Shown here: positions 9,346-18,751 of the stretch, one piece after another
Position numbering within the stretch: the first letter of the stretch is position 1
Layout: every line of letters begins with the position of its first letter
DNA from: Streptomyces sp. 549
Lineage (GTDB): Bacteria; Actinomycetota; Actinomycetes; Streptomycetales; Streptomycetaceae
Direction: 5' to 3'
DNA length: 64,000 nt
Assembly: GCF_030124175.1 (NCBI RefSeq)
Contig: NZ_JASKMT010000008.1
Span: forward strand, 124,001 to 188,000
The notes under the pieces: model-generated
Seen by the model: only the letters and a program-made list of their open reading frames with translations
Told to the model about the DNA's origin: nothing
The model's database searches: none
Translations under genes and position numbers: made by a program

Positions 9346-10160
9346 TGAAATACACGGGACGCGCTGAGCGGACGCAGACGGCAGGCCCCACCGCGGGCCA
9401 TGCCGCCGGCGCTCCCGGCGTGCCCGCACTCCCCGACGAGCAGCACGGCACCCGCAACAAGGTGGCGCGCTCCATCCTCGACCACGGACCGTCCACCGCT
9501 GCCGAGCTCGCCGAACGGCTGGAGCTGACGCAGGCCGCGGTCCGCCGCCACCTGGACGCCCTGGTCGCTGAGGGAGTGGTCGAGGCCCGCGCCCAGCGGG
9601 TCTACGGCGCCCGCGGCCGGGGCCGCCCCGCGAAGGTCTTCGCGCTGACCGACTGCGGCCGGGACGCCTTCGACCAGGCCTACGACCAGCTCGCCGCGGA
9701 CGCGATGCGCTGGATCGCCCGGTCCGCCGGCGGCGGGGAGCGCGGCGAGGCCGCGGTGGCCGCGTTCGCCCTGGCCAGGGTCGAGGCGCAGACCGAGCGG
9801 TACCGCGAACGCCTGGCCCACGTGGCCCCGCAGGACCGCGCCCGCGCTCTGGCCGAGGCGCTCACCGAGGACGGGTACGCTGCCACTGCGCGCAGCGCGC
9901 CTGCTTCGACCGGCGAGCAGCTCTGCCAGCACCACTGCCCGGTGGCGCACGCCGCACAACAGTTCCCGCAGCTGTGCGAGGCGGAGACAGAGGTCTTCTC
10001 CCGCCTGCTCGGGACCCATGTGCAGCGGCTGGCCACCATCGCCCACGGCGACGGCGTGTGCACGACGTTCGTGCCCCGCGGCCCCGCGGACCCCGCCGGG
10101 CAGTCCACCGCACAGACCACCACAGCATCCGCAAGCACAGCCGGGAGGAACCCCGCATGA
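9345..10160 (+). CDS. sufR: Fe-S-sensing regulator SufR (DeoR/ArsR-like winged helix)
   Basis: Transcriptional repressor (271 aa) of the downstream suf operon. A winged-helix domain lies at about 35-100 ([24 protein letters not shown]). Three C-terminal cysteines (194, 198, 211) in the [11 protein letters not shown]...CEAE segment are the expected [4Fe-4S] ligands, so the protein can report cluster supply. The GTG at 9345 is part of the operator half-site; no Shine-Dalgarno exists, consistent with a leaderless start. The stop overlaps sufB by 4 nt. Confidence 0.93.
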   Translation: MKYTGRAERTQTAGPTAGHAAGAPGVPALPDEQHGTRNKVARSILDHGPSTAAELAERLELTQAAVRRHLDALVAEGVVEARAQRVYGARGRGRPAKVFALTDCGRDAFDQAYDQLAADAMRWIARSAGGGERGEAAVAAFALARVEAQTERYRERLAHVAPQDRARALAEALTEDGYAATARSAPASTGEQLCQHHCPVAHAAQQFPQLCEAETEVFSRLLGTHVQRLATIAHGDGVCTTFVPRGPADPAGQSTAQTTTASASTAGRNPA

Positions 10161-11578
10161 CTCTCCCCACGGAGACCGCCCACCCCGAGCTCGATGGCCT
10201 GGGTACGTACGAGTACGGCTGGGCCGACTCGGACACGGCCGGCGCCGCCGCCAAGCGCGGCCTCTCGGAGGAGGTCGTGCGTGACATCTCGCAGAAGAAG
10301 TCCGAGCCGGAGTGGATGCTCAAGCTCCGCCTCAAGGGCCTGAAGCTGTTCGAGAAGAAGCCCATGCCCAACTGGGGCTCCGACCTCTCCGGCATCGACT
10401 TCGAGAACATCAAGTACTTCGTGCGGTCCACCGAGAAGCAGGCGCAGTCCTGGGAGGACCTGCCGGAGGACATCAAGAACACCTACGACAGGCTGGGCAT
10501 CCCCGAGGCGGAGAAGCAGCGCCTCGTCGCCGGCGTCGCGGCCCAGTACGAGTCCGAGGTCGTCTACCACCAGATCCGCGAGGACCTGGAGCAGCAGGGT
10601 GTGCTCTTCCTCGACACCGACACCGCGCTGCGGGAGCACCCGGAGATCTTCCAGGAGTACTTCGGCACCGTGATCCCGGCCGGGGACAACAAGTTCTCCG
10701 CGCTGAACACCGCGGTGTGGTCCGGCGGCTCCTTCATCTACGTGCCGCCGGGCGTGCACGTGGACATCCCGCTGCAGGCCTACTTCCGGATCAACACCGA
10801 GAACATGGGCCAGTTCGAGCGCACGCTGATCATCGTCGACGAGAACGCCTACGTGCACTACGTCGAGGGCTGCACCGCGCCGATCTACAACTCCGACTCG
10901 CTGCACTCGGCCGTCGTGGAGATCATCGTGAAGAAGGGCGGCCGGTGCCGCTACACGACGATCCAGAACTGGTCGAACAACGTCTACAACCTGGTCACCA
11001 AGCGGGCCGTGGCCTACGAGGGCGCGACCATGGAGTGGGTCGACGGCAACATCGGCTCCAAGGTCACCATGAAGTACCCGGCCGTCTACCTGATGGGCGA
11101 GCACGCCAAGGGCGAGACCCTGTCGGTCGCCTTCGCCGGTGAGGGCCAGCACCAGGACGCCGGCGCCAAGATGGTCCACATGGCGCCGAACACCTCCTCC
11201 AACATCGTCTCCAAGTCGGTGGCCCGGGGCGGTGGCCGCACCTCCTACCGCGGCCTCATCGAGATCGGCGAGGGCGCGCACGGCTCCAAGTCCAACGTGC
11301 TGTGCGACGCGCTGCTGGTCGACACCATCTCGCGTTCGGACACCTACCCCTACGTGGACGTCCGCGAGGACGACGTGACCATGGGCCACGAGGCGACCGT
11401 CTCCAAGGTGAGCGACGACCAGCTGTTCTACCTGATGAGCCGCGGCCTGGCCGAGGACGAGGCGATGGCCATGATCGTCCGAGGTTTCGTCGAGCCGATC
11501 GCCAAGGAGCTGCCGATGGAGTACGCCCTGGAGCTGAACCGGCTGATCGAGCTGCAGATGGAGGGCTCGGTCGGCTGA
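10157..11578 (+). CDS. sufB: Fe-S cluster scaffold SufB
   Basis: SufB (473 aa), core subunit of the SufBCD scaffold on which Fe-S clusters are built. The beta-helix core with [32 protein letters not shown] near residues 175-205 and YVEGCTAP near 240 is intact, and length matches the family. ATG overlaps the sufR stop; GGGAGGAA at 10143-10150 is the Shine-Dalgarno. No intein is present, unlike some mycobacterial SufB genes. Confidence 0.97.
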   Translation: MTLPTETAHPELDGLGTYEYGWADSDTAGAAAKRGLSEEVVRDISQKKSEPEWMLKLRLKGLKLFEKKPMPNWGSDLSGIDFENIKYFVRSTEKQAQSWEDLPEDIKNTYDRLGIPEAEKQRLVAGVAAQYESEVVYHQIREDLEQQGVLFLDTDTALREHPEIFQEYFGTVIPAGDNKFSALNTAVWSGGSFIYVPPGVHVDIPLQAYFRINTENMGQFERTLIIVDENAYVHYVEGCTAPIYNSDSLHSAVVEIIVKKGGRCRYTTIQNWSNNVYNLVTKRAVAYEGATMEWVDGNIGSKVTMKYPAVYLMGEHAKGETLSVAFAGEGQHQDAGAKMVHMAPNTSSNIVSKSVARGGGRTSYRGLIEIGEGAHGSKSNVLCDALLVDTISRSDTYPYVDVREDDVTMGHEATVSKVSDDQLFYLMSRGLAEDEAMAMIVRGFVEPIAKELPMEYALELNRLIELQMEGSVG

Positions 11579-11637
11579 CGCCGCCCGCCCTTCCGCACCT
11601 GCCACCCCGACCCACGAGAGAGAGCACGACGACAGCC

Positions 11638-12861
11638 ATGGCTGAGGCCCAGAACCCGCCCGCGGACCAGCGACAGACCGCGGTCCAGGGCGGACCCCCT
11701 CCGGCGGGTGCCACCACCTCCGGTTCCATCGCGGTGGCCGCCGAGTCGACCGTCGCCACCCGGATGAGCGCGGAGCCGTCCTTCGACGTCGCCGACTTCC
11801 CCGTGCCGCACGGCCGCGAGGAGGAGTGGCGGTTCACGCCGCTGGACCGCCTCAAGGGCCTGCACGACGGGACGGCCGAGGCCTCCGGCACGCTGAAGGT
11901 GGAGATCTCCGCCCCCGACGAGGTGAGTGTCGAGACGGTCGGACGGGACGACGCCCGTCTCGGCCGGGCCGGCAAGCCGGTCGACCGGGTCGCCGCCCAG
12001 GCGTTCAGCTCCTTCGAGAAGGCAACGGTCGTCACCGTGCCGCGCGAGGCCGTGCTGGCCGAGCCGATCCGCGTCTCCCTGCACGGAGAGGGCGGCGTCA
12101 CCTACGGGCACACCGTCTTCGAGCTGGGCGCCTTCGCGGAGGCCGTGCTCGTGCTGGACCACACCGGCGACGCGGTGCGGGCCGCCAACGTCGAGTACGT
12201 GCTCGGCGACGGCGCCAAGCTGACCGTGGTGTCCGTGCAGGACTGGGACGACTCGGCCGTGCACTGCTCGCAGCACAACGCGCTCGTCGGCCGGGACGCC
12301 AGCTTCAAGTCCGTGGTCGTCACCTTCGGCGGCGACGTCGTCCGGCTGCACCCGCGGGTCAACTACGCGGGCCCCGGCGGTGAGGCCGAGCTGTACGGCC
12401 TGTACTTCACCGACGCCGGCCAGCACCAGGAGCACCGCCTGCTCGTCGACCACGACAGCCCGCAGTGCCGCAGCAACGTCGCCTACAAGGGCGCGCTGCA
12501 GGGCGAGGGCGCGCACGCGGTGTGGATCGGCGACGTGCTCATCCGCAAGGCCGCCGAGGGCACCGACAGCTACGAGCTGAACCGCAACCTGGTGCTCACC
12601 GACGGCGCCCGCGTCGACTCGGTGCCCAACCTGGAGATCGAGACCGGTGAGATCGCCGGTGCCGGCCACGCCTCGGCGACCGGCCGGTTCGAGGACGCCC
12701 AGCTGTTCTACCTGATGTCCCGCGGCATCCCCGCCGACGAGGCCCGCCGCCTGGTGGTGCGCGGCTTCTTCGCCGAGCTGGTCCAGCAGATCGGCCTGCC
12801 GGACGTGCAGGAGCGCCTGCTCGCCAGGATCGACGCCGAGCTGGAAGCGTCCGTGGCATGA
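11638..12861 (+). CDS. sufD: Fe-S cluster assembly protein SufD
   Basis: SufD (407 aa), the SufB paralogue that completes the SufBC2D scaffold. The N-terminal 45 residues are Pro/Ala/Gly-rich and variable; conserved sequence starts at DVADFPVPHGREEEWRFTPLDRL. The C-terminal segment shares QLFYLMSRG with SufB, showing common ancestry. ATG follows a GAGAGAGAGC purine-rich stretch. The gene ends overlapping the Rieske gene by 4 nt. Confidence 0.96.
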   Translation: MAEAQNPPADQRQTAVQGGPPPAGATTSGSIAVAAESTVATRMSAEPSFDVADFPVPHGREEEWRFTPLDRLKGLHDGTAEASGTLKVEISAPDEVSVETVGRDDARLGRAGKPVDRVAAQAFSSFEKATVVTVPREAVLAEPIRVSLHGEGGVTYGHTVFELGAFAEAVLVLDHTGDAVRAANVEYVLGDGAKLTVVSVQDWDDSAVHCSQHNALVGRDASFKSVVVTFGGDVVRLHPRVNYAGPGGEAELYGLYFTDAGQHQEHRLLVDHDSPQCRSNVAYKGALQGEGAHAVWIGDVLIRKAAEGTDSYELNRNLVLTDGARVDSVPNLEIETGEIAGAGHASATGRFEDAQLFYLMSRGIPADEARRLVVRGFFAELVQQIGLPDVQERLLARIDAELEASVA

Positions 12862-13190
12862 GTGAGTTCGTCCGCGTCGCGCGGCTCGCCGAGCTGGAGA
12901 TCGACACCCCGAAGCGGGTGGAGGTGGACGGCGTGCCCGTCTCGCTCGTGCACACCGAGGGCGAGGTGTTCGCGATCAACGACATCTGCTCGCACGCGAA
13001 CGTCTCCCTGTCGGAGGGCGAGGTGGAGGACTGCGCGATCGAGTGCTGGCTGCACGGCTCCAGCTTCGACCTGCGCACCGGCAAGCCCTCCGGCCTGCCC
13101 GCCACCCGGCCGGTGCCCGTATACCCCGTAAAGATCGAAGGAGACGGCCCCGAAGCGGCCGTGCTCGTCTCCGTCACCCAGGAGTCCTGA
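12858..13190 (+). CDS. Rieske-type [2Fe-2S] ferredoxin in suf operon
   Basis: Small Rieske protein (110 aa) with the four expected ligands Cys44, His46, Cys63 and His66 (CSH...CWLH). It lacks a membrane anchor, so it is a soluble non-haem ferredoxin. Its place between sufD and sufC, with a 4-nt overlap to sufD, suggests electron supply for cluster assembly; this role is inferred from position. Such an insertion is common in actinobacterial suf operons. Confidence 0.93.
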   Translation: MSEFVRVARLAELEIDTPKRVEVDGVPVSLVHTEGEVFAINDICSHANVSLSEGEVEDCAIECWLHGSSFDLRTGKPSGLPATRPVPVYPVKIEGDGPEAAVLVSVTQES

Positions 13191-13196
13191 AGCCCC

Positions 13197-13958
<762 letters not shown>

Positions 13959-14045
13959 CGCGCCCCCGGCCTTCTGGCCGGACGCGGGTGCGACGCCTGT
14001 GACGCGACGCGGCACGGGCCGAGAGACGAACGGAGAAGTGGGAGC

Positions 14046-15302
14046 GTGACACAGCTGCCGGGCCTGCTCGACACCGAGGCGATCCGGAAGGACTTCCCGA
14101 TCCTGGACCGCGTGGTCCACGACGGGCGGCGGATCGTGTACCTGGACAACGCGGCGACCTCGCAGAAGCCGCGCCAGGTGCTCGACGCGCTGAACGCCTA
14201 CTACGAGCGGCACAACGCCAACGTGCACCGCGGAGTGCACGTGCTCGCCGAGGAGGCCACGGCGCTGTACGAGGGCGCGCGGGACAAGGTCGCCGCCTTC
14301 ATCAACGCTCCGAGCCGCGACGAGGTGATCTTCACCAAGAACGCCTCCGAGTCGCTCAACCTCGTGGCCAACATGCTCGGCTGGGCCGAGGAGCCCTACC
14401 GGGTCGACCAGGACACCGAGGTCGTCATCACGGAGATGGAGCACCACTCCAACATCGTGCCGTGGCAGCTGCTCTCGCAGCGCACCGGCGCGAAGCTGAA
14501 GTGGTTCGGCCTCACCGACGACGGACGGCTCGACCTGTCGGCGATCGACCAGGTCATCACCGAGCGCACCAAGATCGTCTCCTTCACGCTGGTGTCCAAC
14601 ATCATGGGCACGGTGAACCCGGTCGAGGCGATCGTCCGCCGGGCCCAGGAGGTCGGCGCGCTCGTCCTGATCGACGCCTCGCAGGCGGCCCCGCACATGG
14701 TGCTGGACGTGCAGGCGCTGCAGGCGGACTTCGTCGCCTTCACCGGCCACAAGATGTGCGGGCCGACCGGCATCGGCGTGCTGTGGGGCCGCCAGGAGCT
14801 GTTGGAGGACCTGCCGCCGTTCCTCGGCGGCGGCGAGATGATCGAGACGGTCTCGATGCACTCCTCCACCTACGCGCCGGCGCCGTACAAGTTCGAGGCG
14901 GGCACCCCGCCGATCGCGCAGGCGGTCGGACTGGGCGCGGCCGTGGACTACCTCTCCTCCATAGGGATGGAGAAGATCGCGGCGCACGAGCACGCCCTCA
15001 CCGAGTACGCGGTCCGGCGCCTCCAGGAGGTGCCCGACCTTCGCATCATCGGGCCCACCTCCGCCGAGGACCGCGGCGCGGCGATCTCGTTCGTGCTGGG
15101 CGACATCCACCCGCACGACGTGGGCCAGGTGCTCGACGAGCAGGGCATCGCGGTGCGGGTGGGGCACCACTGCGCCCGGCCGGTGTGCCTGCGGTACGGA
15201 ATTCCTGCGACCACGCGAGCGTCGTTCTATCTGTACTCCACGCCGGCCGAGGTCGACGCCCTGGTCGACGGGCTGGAGCACGTACGGAACTTCTTCGGAT
15301 GA
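14046..15302 (+). CDS. sufS: Cysteine desulfurase SufS
   Basis: PLP enzyme (418 aa) that removes sulfur from cysteine and passes it on as persulfide. The PLP lysine is in FTGHKMCGPTGIG (Lys about 236) and the persulfide cysteine in RVGHHCARPVC (about 376). That signature marks a group II SufS enzyme that needs a SufU/SufE partner, and sufU follows. GTG start with GGAG just upstream; the gap to sufC is 87 nt. Confidence 0.96.
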   Translation: MTQLPGLLDTEAIRKDFPILDRVVHDGRRIVYLDNAATSQKPRQVLDALNAYYERHNANVHRGVHVLAEEATALYEGARDKVAAFINAPSRDEVIFTKNASESLNLVANMLGWAEEPYRVDQDTEVVITEMEHHSNIVPWQLLSQRTGAKLKWFGLTDDGRLDLSAIDQVITERTKIVSFTLVSNIMGTVNPVEAIVRRAQEVGALVLIDASQAAPHMVLDVQALQADFVAFTGHKMCGPTGIGVLWGRQELLEDLPPFLGGGEMIETVSMHSSTYAPAPYKFEAGTPPIAQAVGLGAAVDYLSSIGMEKIAAHEHALTEYAVRRLQEVPDLRIIGPTSAEDRGAAISFVLGDIHPHDVGQVLDEQGIAVRVGHHCARPVCLRYGIPATTRASFYLYSTPAEVDALVDGLEHVRNFFG

Positions 15303-15316
15303 GGGCGGTCTGACCC

Positions 15317-15781
15317 GTGAAGCTGGACTCGATGTACCAGGAAGTGATCCTGGACCACTACAAGCACCCGCACGGGCGCGGGCTGCGCGACGGCGACGCC
15401 GAGGTGCACCACGTCAACCCCACGTGCGGTGACGAGATCACGCTGCGGGTGCGGTACGACGGCGACACGATCGCCGACGTCAGCTACGAGGGGCAGGGCT
15501 GCTCCATCAGCCAGGCCAGCGCCTCGGTGCTGAACGAGCTGCTGGTGGGCAAGGACCTGGCCCGGGCCCGCCTGGTCCAGGAGACCTTCCTGGAGCTGAT
15601 GCAGTCCAAGGGGCAGCTCACCCCGGACGACGCCATGGAGGACGTGCTGGAGGACGCCGTCGCCTTCGCCGGGGTCTCGAAGTACCCGGCCCGGGTGAAG
15701 TGTGCTCTGCTGAGTTGGATGGCATGGAAGGACGCCACCGCCCAGGCGCTGGGCGACGCCGCGCTGAAGGAGAAGGCATGA
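15317..15781 (+). CDS. sufU: Sulfur-transfer protein SufU
   Basis: Zn-dependent sulfurtransferase (154 aa), the persulfide acceptor for SufS. Ligand cysteines 37, 62 and 129 and the adjacent Asp39 (TCGDE) are conserved, and the 18-20 residue insertion that separates SufU from IscU lies between the second and third Cys. GTG start at 15317, 14 nt after sufS; its stop overlaps the next gene by 4 nt. Confidence 0.95.
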   Translation: MKLDSMYQEVILDHYKHPHGRGLRDGDAEVHHVNPTCGDEITLRVRYDGDTIADVSYEGQGCSISQASASVLNELLVGKDLARARLVQETFLELMQSKGQLTPDDAMEDVLEDAVAFAGVSKYPARVKCALLSWMAWKDATAQALGDAALKEKA

Positions 15782-16107
15782 CCGAGACCACGACCAAGCC
15801 GGCGAGCGAGGAAGAGGTCCGCGAGGCCCTCTACGACGTCGTCGACCCCGAGCTGGGCATCGACGTCGTCAACCTGGGGCTCATCTACGGCATCCACGTC
15901 GACGACTCCAACATCGCCACCCTGGACATGACGCTCACCTCGGCGGCCTGCCCGCTGACCGACGTCATCGAGGACCAGGCGAAGTCGGCGACCGAGGGCA
16001 TCGTCAACGAACTGAAGATCAACTGGGTCTGGATGCCGCCGTGGGGCCCGGACAAGATCACCGACGACGGCCGCGACCAGCTGCGCGCCCTCGGCTTCAA
16101 CGTCTGA
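15778..16107 (+). CDS. sufT: SufT-like Fe-S maturation factor (DUF59/MIP18 family)
   Basis: Small protein (109 aa) with the MIP18/DUF59 signature DPELGIDVVNLGLIY (23-37) and the reactive Cys58 in TSAACPLTD. Family members act late in Fe-S protein maturation. ATG overlaps the sufU stop (ATGA). It is the last gene of the suf operon and is followed by a strong terminator at 16138-16172. Confidence 0.92.
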   Translation: MTETTTKPASEEEVREALYDVVDPELGIDVVNLGLIYGIHVDDSNIATLDMTLTSAACPLTDVIEDQAKSATEGIVNELKINWVWMPPWGPDKITDDGRDQLRALGFNV

Positions 16108-16137
16108 GGCACGCGAGCCCACCGCGGTACGACCGAC

Positions 16138-16172
16138 AGCACCGCCGCGCCCCGACCGGGCGCGGCGGTGCT
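16138..16172 (+). terminator. suf operon terminator
   Basis: Perfect 15-bp GC-rich stem (16138-16152 with 16158-16172) and 5-nt loop, 31 nt after sufT. Confidence 0.85.
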
Positions 16173-16278
16173 GCGTCGTGCGCCCGCCGCGGATTGCGGG
16201 ACAGCCCTTGCGTTCGGGCAACGGCCGGGTTCGGCCGGTGGCCGTGACCTATCGGCCGTGCCGGGCGTTGTGCCGGGC

Positions 16279-16542
16279 ATGAAGAAGCGAAGCATGGCCG
16301 CCGTTGCCTCCCTCGCCGCCGGTGTGGTGGCCTCCCTGGTCGCTCCCACCCCCGGTGGCCACGACGACAAGCCCGCCGGTGCCGCGCCGGCGCCGGTCAG
16401 CCTGCCGGATCTCGCCGGTGTCACCGACTCGCTGCCGACCGACGCGCTGCCCACCGACTCCCTGCGCTCGAAGGACGCGCTGCCCTCGATGGACAGCCTC
16501 CCCTCCACCGGCGGACTCGGCTCCGCAATCCCCCGCGCCTGA
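16279..16542 (+). CDS. Small secreted protein, unknown function
   Basis: An 87-aa protein with a basic start (MKKRSMAA) and a hydrophobic Ala/Val stretch to about residue 22, which looks like a Sec signal peptide. The mature part is Pro/Ser/Asp-rich and contains short irregular repeats of the type DxLP(T/S) (DSLPTDALPTDSL...DALPSMDSLPSTG). No enzymatic motif. Small Streptomyces secreted proteins of this composition are common. No strong Shine-Dalgarno; a GTG at 16258 is an alternative start. A hairpin follows at 16564. Confidence 0.6.
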   Translation: MKKRSMAAVASLAAGVVASLVAPTPGGHDDKPAGAAPAPVSLPDLAGVTDSLPTDALPTDSLRSKDALPSMDSLPSTGGLGSAIPRA

Positions 16543-16563
16543 CTTCTCGCCTTCGCCTGAAAC

Positions 16564-16601
16564 ACCGGGCCGCGGCCGGTCACCGACCGCCGCGGCCCGG
16601 T
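16564..16601 (+). terminator. Terminator after small secreted protein
   Basis: Perfect 13-bp stem (16564-16576 with 16589-16601), 12-nt loop. It sits just before the smr/tetR operator region and insulates it. Confidence 0.75.
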
Positions 16602-16606
16602 CATGT

Positions 16607-16640
16607 GTACAGCTGTACCTATTGATGCGTACAGTTGTAC
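16607..16640. promoter_or_regulatory. Paired operator for the SMR-TetR operon
   Basis: Two copies of a 12-bp palindrome: GTACAGCTGTAC at 16607-16618 (perfect) and GTACAGTTGTAC at 16629-16640 (one pair broken). Their starts are 22 bp apart, two helical turns, and the second ends 2 nt before the SMR start codon. This is the layout expected for autorepression by the TetR encoded downstream; the assignment is inference. Confidence 0.7.
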
Positions 16641-16642
16641 AC

Positions 16643-16963
16643 ATGGTTTACCTCATGCTCTCCAGCGCGATCTTCGCCGAGGTCCTGGCGACCACCTCCA
16701 TGAAGTACAGCGACGGCTTCACCCGCCTGTGGCCGTCCCTCGGCACGGCCGTCGGCTACCTCATCGCCTTCTACCTGCTGGCCCAGACCCTCCGGACGAT
16801 GTCCGTGGGCACCGCCTACGCGATCTGGTCGGGCGCCGGTACCGCCTCGGTCGCCGTGATCGGCATGGTCTTCATCGGCGAGGCCGTCACCGCTGCCAAG
16901 ATCGCCGGGCTGCTGCTCGTCATCGCCGGCGTGGTGATGCTCAACCTCGACGGAGCCCACTGA
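16643..16963 (+). CDS. Small multidrug resistance (SMR) transporter
   Basis: EmrE/QacE-type proton-coupled efflux pump (106 aa) with four membrane helices. Glu13 in helix 1 (FAEVLATTSMK) corresponds to the essential EmrE Glu14. Helix 3 has the GTAYAIWSGAGTA motif. ATG at 16643 lies within a few nt of the downstream operator, so the transcript is probably leaderless or very short-led; ATG 16625 is possible but lies in the operator. The single SMR gene suggests a homodimer. Confidence 0.9.
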   Translation: MVYLMLSSAIFAEVLATTSMKYSDGFTRLWPSLGTAVGYLIAFYLLAQTLRTMSVGTAYAIWSGAGTASVAVIGMVFIGEAVTAAKIAGLLLVIAGVVMLNLDGAH

Positions 16964-17502
16964 TGGCCCGCCGCCACGACCCCGAGCGCCGGCAGCGCAT
17001 CATCGACGCCGCGCTGCGGGTCGTCGCCCGGGACGGCATCGCCGGGCTGGGCCACCGCGCGGTGGCCGCCGAGGCGGACGTGCCGCTCGGCTCGACGACC
17101 TACCACTTCGCGGGCCTCGACGACCTGCTGGTCGCCGCCCTGCGCCAGGCCAACGACGCGTGGCTGGACGGCATCCGCCGGTGGGAGGCGGAACTGCCGC
17201 CGGGAGCACCGTTCGCCCGGGCCCTGGCCGAACTGATCGTGCACAAGCTCACCGCCGATCGCACCCGCGCCGCCCTGGAGTACGAGCTGTACCTCGCCGC
17301 GCTGCGGCACGAGAGTGTGCGCCCGCTCGCCGCGGAGTGCCTGGACGAGCTGACGGTCCTGCTGCGCCGCCGTACCGGCGACGACACCACCGCCCGCGCC
17401 CTCACCTCCCTGATGGACGGCCTGATGATCCAGTCCCTGCTGACCGGCCGCCCCTGCGAGGTGGACGAACTGCGCACCCTGATCGCCCGCCTGCTCGGCT
17501 GA
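16963..17502 (+). CDS. TetR family transcriptional regulator
   Basis: Repressor (179 aa) with an N-terminal TetR helix-turn-helix at about 10-56 (RIIDAALRVVARDGIAGLGHRAVAAEADVPLGSTTYHF). The C-terminal ligand domain is variable. It overlaps the SMR stop by one nucleotide, so it most likely controls the pump through the palindromes at 16607-16640 and is released by a pump substrate. Confidence 0.88.
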   Translation: MARRHDPERRQRIIDAALRVVARDGIAGLGHRAVAAEADVPLGSTTYHFAGLDDLLVAALRQANDAWLDGIRRWEAELPPGAPFARALAELIVHKLTADRTRAALEYELYLAALRHESVRPLAAECLDELTVLLRRRTGDDTTARALTSLMDGLMIQSLLTGRPCEVDELRTLIARLLG

Positions 17503-17651
17503 CCGCGGCCCGCCCACCCCGCGGTCCGAGCCGGCCACCCGGGCCACCCCTCCTCAGCGTGCGACCCGTGCGCACCCCGTACCCGCCCCGCCGGAGCCCG
17601 CGGCGTGAGACCGGTTCGCTTCCGCCGGGCACCTGCGGCTAGGTTTTTGCC

Positions 17652-18641
17652 ATGACCGATGCAGCCACCACCCGTACCACCGGCGCCGTCGCCGCCGGGC
17701 TCGCCACCATCGCCGCCGACGGAACCGTTCTCGACACCTGGTTCCCCGCCCCCGAGCTGACCGCCGACTCCGGCCCGTCCGGCACCGAGCGCCTGACGGC
17801 CGAGCAGGCCGCTCAGGCACTGGGCGAGGCCGCCCCCGACGCGCTGGGCACCGACCCGCTGCGCGGCGTGGAGACCGTGGCCGTGCGCACCACGATCAGC
17901 TCGCTGGACGAGAAGCCGCTGGACGCGCACGACGCCTACCTCCGCCTCCACCTGCTCAGCCACCGACTGGTCCGCCCGCACGGGCAGAGCCTGGACGGCG
18001 TCTTCGGTCTGCTCGCCAACGTGGCCTGGACGACGCTCGGCCCGGTACCGGTCGACAGCCTGGAGCAGGTGCGCCTCGCCGCCCGGGCGGCGGGAAGGCA
18101 CCTGGCGGTGACCAGTGTCGACAAGTTCCCCCGGATGACCGACTACGTCGCGCCCAAGGGCGTGCGCATCGGCGACGCCGACCGGGTCCGGCTCGGCGCG
18201 CACCTCGCCGAGGGCACCACGGTCATGCACGAGGGCTTCGTCAACTTCAACGCCGGCACGTTGGGCACCTCCATGGTCGAGGGCCGGATCAGCGCCGGGG
18301 TGGTGGTCGGTGACGGCTCCGACATCGGCGGCGGCGCGTCGATCATGGGCACGCTGTCCGGTGGCGGCAAGCAGACCGTCTCCATCGGCGAGCGCTGCCT
18401 GCTCGGCGCCGAGGCCGGCATCGGCATCTCGCTCGGTGACGACTGCATCGTGGAGGCCGGCCTCTACGTGACGGCCGGCACCCGGGTCACGCTGCCCGAC
18501 GGCAAGATCGTCAAGGCGGTCGAGCTGTCCGGCGCGGACAACCTGCTGTTCCGCCGCAACTCCACCAGCGGCGCCGTCGAGGCGCTGCCGCGGTCCGGTT
18601 CGTGGGGCGGTCTCAACGACGCGCTGCACAGCAACAACTGA
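17652..18641 (+). CDS. dapD: 2,3,4,5-tetrahydropyridine-2,6-dicarboxylate N-succinyltransferase
   Basis: DapD (329 aa, actinobacterial type) succinylates tetrahydrodipicolinate in lysine/meso-diaminopimelate synthesis. The middle and C-terminal half forms a left-handed beta helix with hexapeptide repeats ([43 protein letters not shown] around 195-235). A TAGGTT -10 box at 17640-17645 places the transcript start at or next to the ATG, so the message is probably leaderless. Hairpin at 18691-18730 follows. Confidence 0.94.
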   Translation: MTDAATTRTTGAVAAGLATIAADGTVLDTWFPAPELTADSGPSGTERLTAEQAAQALGEAAPDALGTDPLRGVETVAVRTTISSLDEKPLDAHDAYLRLHLLSHRLVRPHGQSLDGVFGLLANVAWTTLGPVPVDSLEQVRLAARAAGRHLAVTSVDKFPRMTDYVAPKGVRIGDADRVRLGAHLAEGTTVMHEGFVNFNAGTLGTSMVEGRISAGVVVGDGSDIGGGASIMGTLSGGGKQTVSIGERCLLGAEAGIGISLGDDCIVEAGLYVTAGTRVTLPDGKIVKAVELSGADNLLFRRNSTSGAVEALPRSGSWGGLNDALHSNN

Positions 18642-18690
18642 CAGATCCCCGGAACGCCGCCGACCGCACCCGGCCGGTGTGTCAGGCACC

Positions 18691-18730
18691 GCTGCAGGCC
18701 CGTGACCGCCGACCGGCACGGGCCTGCGGC
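18691..18730 (+). terminator. dapD terminator
   Basis: Stem of 11 perfect pairs (18694-18704 with 18717-18727), extended by two more pairs around a mismatch; 12-nt loop. Confidence 0.7.
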
Positions 18731-18751
18731 TGACTTGGTTAGGCTGGCCCG

